Assembly (NCBI GenBank): GCA_030593145.1
Contig: JAUVHU010000003.1
Location: forward strand, 19,984-83,983
Length of the DNA stretch: 64,000 nt
Direction of reading: 5' to 3'
Source: Desulfobacteraceae bacterium
Lineage (GTDB): Bacteria; Desulfobacterota; Desulfobacteria; Desulfobacterales; ETH-SRB1
How positions within the stretch are numbered: position 1 is the first letter of the stretch; each line of letters starts with the position of its first letter. The notes beneath the pieces are model-generated. The model was not told the origin of the DNA. It made no database searches and saw only the letters and a program-made list of their open reading frames with translations. The position numbers were made by a program, and so were the translations under genes. Positions 57,069-64,000 of the stretch are shown piece after piece.

Positions 57069-57659
57069 CTACACTATATATTTATCAAGGGCTTCCCTGA
57101 CAATTTGAGCATTTTCAAACGATGTGCCTTTGCTGTTATCGATAACAATTTCCGCTTTCTGGTTTTCCTCGTACGGAATATCAACACCAATTACTTTGCC
57201 AAGGTCTTTAAACTGGGTTCCTTTTTCCTTTCGTTCCAACGCGCGAACATACATTTGCGCTGCGACCTTTCCCCCTTTGCGTTTTGATTCTCTTTCAATA
57301 CAGGTTGAAAGGGGGCACTTTACCATTACTTCAACAAATCGTCTGATTTTTTTTCTCGCTCTTTCCCTGTATAAAAGTTTGTGAGCTGTTGCGTCTATAA
57401 TTACATTCATTTTGTTTTGAACACGTTCAAAGGCAAAATCGGCCAGCTTCTCATAAACAAAATCACGTTCTTTAACAGTATATTGCGGATTTGCAACATA
57501 CTGTTTTCGAATATCATCCAACTCAACTCTTTCGCACTTGATTCTGTTTTTACTCAGCATCTGATAAACTAATTTTGAGATCTCGCTTTTACCGGAACCT
57601 GGCAGACCTGTAAACCAGACAGCCCATCCGTTATTCGAGGTATCGGTTGATTTCATCAA
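57069..57659 (-). CDS. Adenylyl-sulfate kinase-like protein
   Basis: WAVWFTGLPGSGKSEISKLVYQML...RVELDDIRKQY; IIDATAHKLLYRERARKKI. Confidence 0.82.
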   Translation of the reverse strand: MMKSTDTSNNGWAVWFTGLPGSGKSEISKLVYQMLSKNRIKCERVELDDIRKQYVANPQYTVKERDFVYEKLADFAFERVQNKMNVIIDATAHKLLYRERARKKIRRFVEVMVKCPLSTCIERESKRKGGKVAAQMYVRALERKEKGTQFKDLGKVIGVDIPYEENQKAEIVIDNSKGTSFENAQIVREALDKYIV

Positions 57660-58713
57660 TATTTATCCTGTCTGTTGAAAGCACGTTTCTGATAAAGTTA
57701 AAAAGTTTTCTTCGTACTTCTTCCGAATGATCTGGATACCATTCAGGAGAAGCGATTACCAACCCTCGAAACGCGTAAAATGGCTGGATAACCTTAAATA
57801 TATCGTGATCATTTGTTTTGTCGAGATAGGTTTCCATATATATATCATGCAGTTTTTTGTATGGGCCATCCAATTTGCCGTATTTTAAAATGGAATAAAG
57901 GAGATAGTTTATACTCAATGTTGCGACATCATCGGCTGCTTCCCCGTATTCTCCACGGCTGCGATCAAAGGTGGAAAAATCGGTTCCTTCCCGAAATTTT
58001 ATATTCCATGGATGAAAATCGCCATGTTCCCGGCAAAGGCGAGAGGTGTACTGCTTGAGCTTCCAGCGCCACTCAACACAGAACTTTTCGATTTCACAAA
58101 AAGTATCGTCACTGCAAAATTCATAATGTCGTGGATAGCCGTCAACAATTCCCATTATACATTCGCCATGACCTACAAGATCTCTTATTTTTCTGGTATA
58201 AAGGTCCGGTTCATCTTTTTTTTCCTTGTGCACATCCGCCAGATATTCGCCAAGAGCCTTTGCCCTCTCAAGATCTCTATTTGCAAGCGGCTCCTCACTT
58301 AAGCGTGCCAGATCTAAATAGTAATCGGTCCCTTCCACCTTTTCGGTCAGCAAAAAATAGGTAGCAGCATCACGAACAGAACAGGCACTGCCATGCTCCG
58401 TAAAGTAACCTATGTCAAGAGGTTTTGCGTGTTTGGAAAGCTTCCGACCGGCATAATACTGAAACATTAATACATGTACCCTGTCCCACATATACTGGTG
58501 GCCGTACTTGTCATTGCGCATGGTAGAAAAGACAACCGACCTGTCAACGCCGTCTTTGCGAAATGTAATTAAAAATGTATCTCCATAGCCCAGCTTTTTT
58601 ATTGTATCGTCAAATCCACCCAGCTTATCGCTTCCTATCAGCTCCACAGGCCCGCCAAAACGTTCTTCCAGGTATTCCTTAAGAACATCGATTTTTACAG
58701 GTATGTTTTCCAT
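57631..58713 (-). CDS. APH-like phosphotransferase family protein
   Basis: LCREHGDFHPWNIKFREGTDFSTFDRSRGEYGEAADDVATL, a kinase-like HGDxHxxN motif. Confidence 0.78.
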   Translation of the reverse strand: MENIPVKIDVLKEYLEERFGGPVELIGSDKLGGFDDTIKKLGYGDTFLITFRKDGVDRSVVFSTMRNDKYGHQYMWDRVHVLMFQYYAGRKLSKHAKPLDIGYFTEHGSACSVRDAATYFLLTEKVEGTDYYLDLARLSEEPLANRDLERAKALGEYLADVHKEKKDEPDLYTRKIRDLVGHGECIMGIVDGYPRHYEFCSDDTFCEIEKFCVEWRWKLKQYTSRLCREHGDFHPWNIKFREGTDFSTFDRSRGEYGEAADDVATLSINYLLYSILKYGKLDGPYKKLHDIYMETYLDKTNDHDIFKVIQPFYAFRGLVIASPEWYPDHSEEVRRKLFNFIRNVLSTDRINIDEINRYLE

Positions 58714-58814
58714 TGATTCAATTCCTATTGAGTTAGTTGCTTAAATTAAAAAACAATCACGTCTCTTTTCAGGGCGTACGCCGCAAAACACGAAATATTG
58801 AAAGCAGGAAACAA

Positions 58815-60980
58815 TCAATAATCCACAACAGATAACCTTACAACAAACCTTGCGCCCTGTCCATCAGTGTTTTCAAGTGTTATGGCGCCTCCATGTTTCT
58901 GAACAATTTCATGACAGATATATAATCCAAGGCCTGTGCCATTGCCAACCTCTTTTGTGGTAAAAAAAGGCTTGAAAACATCCTGTCTTATAGATTCAGG
59001 AACACCGTTTCCGGTATCTCTGCACTCAAAAAAAACCTGGTTCGTATCATTATCATAACCGGTTGTAAGATATATGCTCCCCTGTCTGTCGTCAATCGCC
59101 TGGAAGGCATTATTTATTATATTCAGAGCAACCTGGCCAAGATTGGCAAAATTCCCCTGGATATCAGGCAGATTCTCTGCATAGTTTTTAATTATATTAA
59201 GATCGCTGTGCTTGTACTGATTATATAAAATTCTTAATGCGTCTTCTATAATCAGGTTAAGGTTTACCTCCTCCGAATAGGTTTGAGTCTGTCTGGAAAG
59301 CCCAAGAAGACTGGCAACGATAGCCCTTGCTCTTCCAAGTTCCTTATCTGCGAATTTGAGATCATCAATCAAATCTTCATCTAAAGGAGTATTTTTATCC
59401 CACTCTGCAAGATCCTCTATGGTGGATTGTATCAAGCTTGTAACGCTTGCAAGAGGATTATTCAGTTCATGGGCTGTGCCTGCTACCAATTGTCCAATTG
59501 CGGCAAGACTCTCCGAACGTATCAACTGTTCCTGTGTCCGTTCTTTTTCAGATAGAGCTTCTTTAAGAGCATGGGTTCTTTTTTCCACCTTTTTTTCAAG
59601 GTTTTTATTCAGGTCATCTATAAGCCTGTAGGATCTTGCATTTTCAATAGCCAGTGAACTCTGGCTCGAAAGTGTTTCGAGAAGGTCCAGATCTTCACGT
59701 GAAAAAAGGTCTCCGGAAAGCTTTTCCCCTATAATAAGAAATCCGTTTGGCGTTCCCTTGAAGATCATGGGAAGAGCAATTTCCGCACATAGTGTATTCA
59801 TATCAGAAAGTACTGCCTGCGCCTCAGAATCACCTCTTTTTTCTATAAGGCGTTTCTTAATTATCGGTTGGCGGTATTTTATCATATGTTTAACAATGGG
59901 GGTATTATCATCCATAAATATCGAATGTACCCGCTTGTAATATTTCCCTTTAACAGCATAATTATTAAAACCTGAAACAGAGGGGTTATATACAAATAGA
60001 GCGCAGCTATCAACAAGCATTATATTAACAACAGTATCCATTAGCTGTTTTGCGATTTCATCAAAATTAAGAACCGATGTTATCATCCGGCTTACATGCT
60101 TGATTGTTTTTTGATAATCGTATTTTCCCTTAGAAAAGATACGGTCTATCAGAGCCTGTATTTTTGTTTTTAACGGTCCGAGAGCAAAAGCGATCAAGAG
60201 AAAAAAGAGAATATGAAAGTAGATTGAATCTGAAAAATCAAAATCCTTAAATATCTTGTTTGCCAGAATAATTATCAGCGCGTACATACAGGTGATAAAA
60301 GCTGTAAGGAGAGAATAGATCAGGCTTTTTTTGAAAAGTATTCCCATATCGAGAAGATCGTGCTTAAAAATACCAACCGCAAAAATTACAAGGGGGATAA
60401 AGCTGAAGTTGCCTGGCGGATATACTGGGTAACCCAGAATCGGGAGAATATTAAGCCCGTTCATAAGCCCCATGATTCCGAATCCCATAAAAACGTATTT
60501 CAGCCTGTTTTTCCGGATACTTCTTTTTTCATTAATGATCGCATTATAAATTAATGTCAAAACATAGAGTATAACGCAAAAACTTCCTATTCCAAAGGCA
60601 GGATAAAGTATCCCTCCCTTTGCAAAAAAACCGAATGAATGCTGTTGCATGGATTCGATATAAAAAGGGGTTGGAATAAAGCACATCAGGATAAATGAGA
60701 AAGCATAGGATGCCCGAACAAGCCATTTTCGGCCGGGAATATCAAGATAAGCATGGAAAAAATGGATATATATGGGAAAAATATATATTATAATTGAATG
60801 ATCTATGCGGCTGATCATTAAAGCTGTTTCAGATGATTTCACATTAAAGGCAAAAAGAATATCGATGTAAAGAAAGGAACCGAATATACAGACTAATATA
60901 AAAAGAAAGTTAACCTTTGTTTTGCGGCCCCGCAAAATAGTCAGGACGGCAAGCCCGGGAAAGCAGCACAATGTCAACAA
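58815..60980 (-). CDS. Membrane sensor histidine kinase with GAF domain
   Basis: N-terminal multi-TM region, GAF-like region, HisKA VAGTAHELNNPLASVTSLIQ, HATPase GNGVPESIRQDVFKPFFTTKEVGNGTGLGLYICHEIVQKHGG. Confidence 0.92.
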   Translation of the reverse strand: MLTLCCFPGLAVLTILRGRKTKVNFLFILVCIFGSFLYIDILFAFNVKSSETALMISRIDHSIIIYIFPIYIHFFHAYLDIPGRKWLVRASYAFSFILMCFIPTPFYIESMQQHSFGFFAKGGILYPAFGIGSFCVILYVLTLIYNAIINEKRSIRKNRLKYVFMGFGIMGLMNGLNILPILGYPVYPPGNFSFIPLVIFAVGIFKHDLLDMGILFKKSLIYSLLTAFITCMYALIIILANKIFKDFDFSDSIYFHILFFLLIAFALGPLKTKIQALIDRIFSKGKYDYQKTIKHVSRMITSVLNFDEIAKQLMDTVVNIMLVDSCALFVYNPSVSGFNNYAVKGKYYKRVHSIFMDDNTPIVKHMIKYRQPIIKKRLIEKRGDSEAQAVLSDMNTLCAEIALPMIFKGTPNGFLIIGEKLSGDLFSREDLDLLETLSSQSSLAIENARSYRLIDDLNKNLEKKVEKRTHALKEALSEKERTQEQLIRSESLAAIGQLVAGTAHELNNPLASVTSLIQSTIEDLAEWDKNTPLDEDLIDDLKFADKELGRARAIVASLLGLSRQTQTYSEEVNLNLIIEDALRILYNQYKHSDLNIIKNYAENLPDIQGNFANLGQVALNIINNAFQAIDDRQGSIYLTTGYDNDTNQVFFECRDTGNGVPESIRQDVFKPFFTTKEVGNGTGLGLYICHEIVQKHGGAITLENTDGQGARFVVRLSVVDY

Positions 60981-61193
60981 TGGTGGAATGCTATAAAGAT
61001 TTATGGTTCTTCTCCTGATACAAAAAAGTTACAAGTTTATTCCTTCGGTTAATTTGCGAAGCAATATAATAGGCTTCTGATTAGTTGATGCAAAGCGTTC
61101 GAGCACTTTTCTTTCTAATAATTTAACAGTATAGAAATTTCTTATTTTATGCCTAATAAATTCGGCATCATAGGATATAAGTGGATTTTTTTG

Positions 61194-61303
61194 AACGTCC
61201 AACATCGAACATCGAATGATGAAATCGCTTTGCTCTGCCGATTTGTAAATTGGCAGAATACCTTATTCAAAATTCGATGTTGGATGTTCGATGTTGGACG
61301 TTC
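61194..61303. repeat. Interspersed 'gaacatcgaacgtccaacatcg' repeat, copy E
   Basis: gaacgtccaacatcgaacatcgaatgatgaaatcgctttgctctgcc ... ggcagaataccttattcaaaattcgatgttggatgttcgatgttggacgttc; full hairpin. Confidence 0.88.
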
Positions 61304-61393
61304 ATAGCTTTTTATCTTGATAGTATAGAAATCTCCATTTTGTTGATTATCAAATCAATAGGTTATGGAAAACCCGCCCGATAGGGCGCTAAT

Positions 61394-63097
61394 TTAATGA
61401 GCGCTTTGAAGCAGTTCACGCGCATGATCCAGTGTCGTTTTTGTAATTTTTACACCACCTAACATTCTGGCCAATTCTTTTATGCGTTCTTCTTTAGTTA
61501 GCGGTTTTATATCGGTTTTAGTCCTGCCGCGTGAAACAGTTTTCGATATTCCAAAATGATGATTGCCGAATTTTGCAATCTGCGCCAGATGAGTTATGCA
61601 TATAACCTGGTGATAACCGGCAAGCGCGGACAGCTTCTTTCCGACAACTTCAGCTACTTTACCGCCAATCCCTGCGTCAACCTCGTCAAAAATAAGGGTT
61701 TCAACCGATTCGGTTTTAGCAAGAATTGCCTTTAGAGCAAGCACCACCCTTGAAAGTTCACCTCCGGAAACAATGCCGGATAGCGGTTTTAGAGCTTCTC
61801 CTACATTCGGAGCTATCATAAATACAGCGCTATCTATTCCTGTTTCATTTATTACATTTCCATCAATTGTAAGATAAGGATCGGCATTGCCGGCTGCCGG
61901 CATTGTTTGAAGAGATATTTGAAATTTTGACTGGGACATCTCAAGTGTGGCCAGCTCCTTTTCCACCTTGTTCGCAAGGATTTCCGCTGTCTCTTTTCTT
62001 TTCAAAGAAAGGTTTGTTGACGCTTTGACTATCCTGTTATGCAGATCAAAGATCATTGTTTCGGTTTCATTTATCTTCTCAGAAATATTTTCAATGCCTG
62101 AAATATCATGATCAATTGATTCAAGGCAGGTTAATACAGCCTCAAGAGATTTTCCGTATTTGCGCTTTAGCTTATTTAGCGTATCAAGGCGTTCTTCAAC
62201 CTCTTCGAGCCTTTTTTCATCAATCTGTATGTTGTCCATATAAGTTCTAAGTTCTTCGGCAATGTCCTCAATATTAAAAGTTGCTTCAGAGATCCTTTTT
62301 GCTTTAGAAGAAAGTTCCGTATCAATCCGGCATGCCTTTTCAAGACTTTTCTTTACTTCAACAAGCCTTTCAACAATCGCGCCCTGAGCGCTGTAAAGTT
62401 CATCAACTGAAGCGCGAACTGACTGGTAAAGCTCTTCTCCGTTTTTAAGACGCAATCTTTCCTGTTCAAGTCCTGTATCTTCATCAGGGCTGATTGAAGC
62501 TTCCAAAATCTCCTTTTTCTGAAACTCAAGCAGTTTAATGTGTTCGCTCTGTTTATCTTTTTGAGCGTTAAGCTCGCTTAATTCCCGGATCAAAGGAACT
62601 ATTTCGTGATAATACCTGTAAACCTCATCACGCAAAGGCATTAAGCCCCCAAACTGATCAAGTATCATCAGATGTTTATCTTCCTTTAAAAGCCCCTGAT
62701 GCGCGTGTTGGCCGGATATGCTGACCATGTTTACGGTTATTGAATTCAGCATCTGCATTGTGGCAAGATGCCCGTTGATGTAACTCATGTGTCTGCCCTT
62801 ACGGGAGATAATCCTTCTTATTAATAGCCCTTCTGATGTATCAAAGCCATATTCCTTCAAAACTTTGGCAATCCTGCTTTTTTTTGAAATTTGGAATAAA
62901 GCTTCAAGCTCGGCAGTATCGGAACCGGTGCGGATAAGTTTGGATGTTGCTTTGCTGCCAAGCAGGAGATTAACCGCATTTATTATGATAGATTTGCCGG
63001 CTCCTGTTTCTCCGCTTAATATTGTCAGTCCGGCTGAAAAACATATACGCAGGTTGTCGATTATCGCAAAATTTTTAATGGAAAGTTCTCGAAGCAT
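61394..63097 (-). CDS. recN: DNA repair protein RecN
   Basis: MLRELSIKNFAIIDNLRICFSAGLTILSGETGAGKSIIINAVNLLLG; SGGELSRVVLALKAIL; IFDEVDAGIGGKVAEVVGKKL. Confidence 0.97.
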   Translation of the reverse strand: MLRELSIKNFAIIDNLRICFSAGLTILSGETGAGKSIIINAVNLLLGSKATSKLIRTGSDTAELEALFQISKKSRIAKVLKEYGFDTSEGLLIRRIISRKGRHMSYINGHLATMQMLNSITVNMVSISGQHAHQGLLKEDKHLMILDQFGGLMPLRDEVYRYYHEIVPLIRELSELNAQKDKQSEHIKLLEFQKKEILEASISPDEDTGLEQERLRLKNGEELYQSVRASVDELYSAQGAIVERLVEVKKSLEKACRIDTELSSKAKRISEATFNIEDIAEELRTYMDNIQIDEKRLEEVEERLDTLNKLKRKYGKSLEAVLTCLESIDHDISGIENISEKINETETMIFDLHNRIVKASTNLSLKRKETAEILANKVEKELATLEMSQSKFQISLQTMPAAGNADPYLTIDGNVINETGIDSAVFMIAPNVGEALKPLSGIVSGGELSRVVLALKAILAKTESVETLIFDEVDAGIGGKVAEVVGKKLSALAGYHQVICITHLAQIAKFGNHHFGISKTVSRGRTKTDIKPLTKEERIKELARMLGGVKITKTTLDHARELLQSAH

Positions 63098-63367
63098 AAA
63101 AAAAATATCGCATAACTTTCTTTGTTTGTAAAGTTACTTGTATTGGTTTTAACCGCTTGATGTTTTAAAGAAAATCCTTTACACAAGAAACAATGACGGT
63201 ATATAAGGTCAAGGATCAGGTGTCAGTATTCAGGGGCCGGCAAGAGATGTATATCTAAGCAAAGCATATCTTGTTTGTTGAAATATTATAAAAAACTGCT
63301 CAATTCAGTTTGCTGATTCCCCGATCCCTGATCCCCGACAACTTATCTAAAATTCAGAGGAAATACA

Positions 63368-64000
63368 ATGCACAAATTATTAACCGACAAGCCCGGCCAA
63401 AAAATGTTGCTCCTTGGAAATGAGGCAATTGCACGTGGCGCAATCGAGGCAGGGGTTGCTATTGCAACTACATATCCGGGTACGCCGTCTTCCGAAATTT
63501 CATTGAATCTTTTCCAGATGTCCAGGGAAAGCGATCTCTATTTTGAATACTCTACCAATGAAAAAGTGGCCCTTGAAATAGCGGCTGCCGCCGCGAATTC
63601 CGGGGTTCGTAGCATGTGCGTATTGAAGCATGTGGGAATGAATGTTGCTGCAGATGCCCTGATGACCCTTGCTTATGTTGGAGTGAAAGGAGGCCTGGTC
63701 ATCATAACGGCAGACGACCCTTTCATGTTTTCCAGCCAGAATGAACAGGACAACCGTTATTATGCCTCTCTTTCAGGCCTTCCCATGCTTGAACCATCTT
63801 CGATTGAAGAAGCAAAAGATATGATAGGCTATGCATTTGATCTTTCTGAAGAGCTGCAGGAGCCGGTTATATTCAGAACCACAACCAGGATCAACCATTC
63901 CAACGCTGTTGTTGCTTTGGGAAAGATAAGAAAACGCATAACTACAGGTGATTTCCAAAAGGACCCGTTCAACTATGTGACAGTACCGGCTGTTTCCAGA
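63368..64000 (+). CDS. iorA: Indolepyruvate ferredoxin oxidoreductase alpha subunit, partial (runs off right edge)
   Basis: Hand-translated: MHKLLTDKPGQKMLLLGNEAIARGAIEAGVAIATTYPGTPSSEISLNLFQMSRESDLYFEYSTNEKVALEIAAAAANSGVRSMCVLKHVGMNVAADALMTLAYVGVKGGLVIITADDP. Not in ORF track because truncated. Confidence 0.9.
   Translation, partial: MHKLLTDKPGQKMLLLGNEAIARGAIEAGVAIATTYPGTPSSEISLNLFQMSRESDLYFEYSTNEKVALEIAAAAANSGVRSMCVLKHVGMNVAADALMTLAYVGVKGGLVIITADDPFMFSSQNEQDNRYYASLSGLPMLEPSSIEEAKDMIGYAFDLSEELQEPVIFRTTTRINHSNAVVALGKIRKRITTGDFQKDPFNYVTVPAVSR

Noticed and set aside
56982-57287. 101-aa ORF beginning MFNVRCSMLDVQ
   Set aside because: N-terminus is interspersed repeat and the rest is antisense to the APS-kinase-like gene.

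Overview
The window reads as a chromosomal segment of a sulfate-reducing, Desulfobacterales-like bacterium. This placement is inferred from the gene content: dsrMKJOP, the siroheme-dependent heme genes ahbC-hemB-ahbD, rubrerythrin/desulfoferrodoxin and feoAB. Most of it is housekeeping: rsmI, yraN, gpmI, rsfS-nadD-proA, proB-obgE-rpmA-rplU, fdhD, coaE, cca, adk, rpsU, folC, tRNA-Arg(CCG), rpsA, mnmA, mtaB, recN. Both edges carry truncated genes that the ORF track misses: a beta-CASP metallo-beta-lactamase nuclease at 1-930 (-) and an indolepyruvate:ferredoxin oxidoreductase alpha subunit at 63368-64000 (+). The main accessory island is about 7.0-12.6 kb. It holds a MerR-like small regulator with a palindromic operator, an Eco57I-like N6-adenine DNA methyltransferase, a tightly coupled PD-(D/E)XK-like nuclease and a divergent zinc-ribbon protein, and is a candidate uncharacterised restriction/defence module. 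The second striking feature is at least ten families of short (about 100-300 bp) hairpin or terminal-inverted-repeat, MITE/REP-like elements in intergenic gaps. Their ends repeatedly coincide with the stop codons of neighbouring genes. Other points of interest are a Fur-FeoA fusion, a ClpX-like ATPase without the N-terminal zinc domain but with a long C-terminal extension, and a NIL-ferredoxin translationally coupled to MnmA. All family calls are from reading the proteins by eye; no database search was run.
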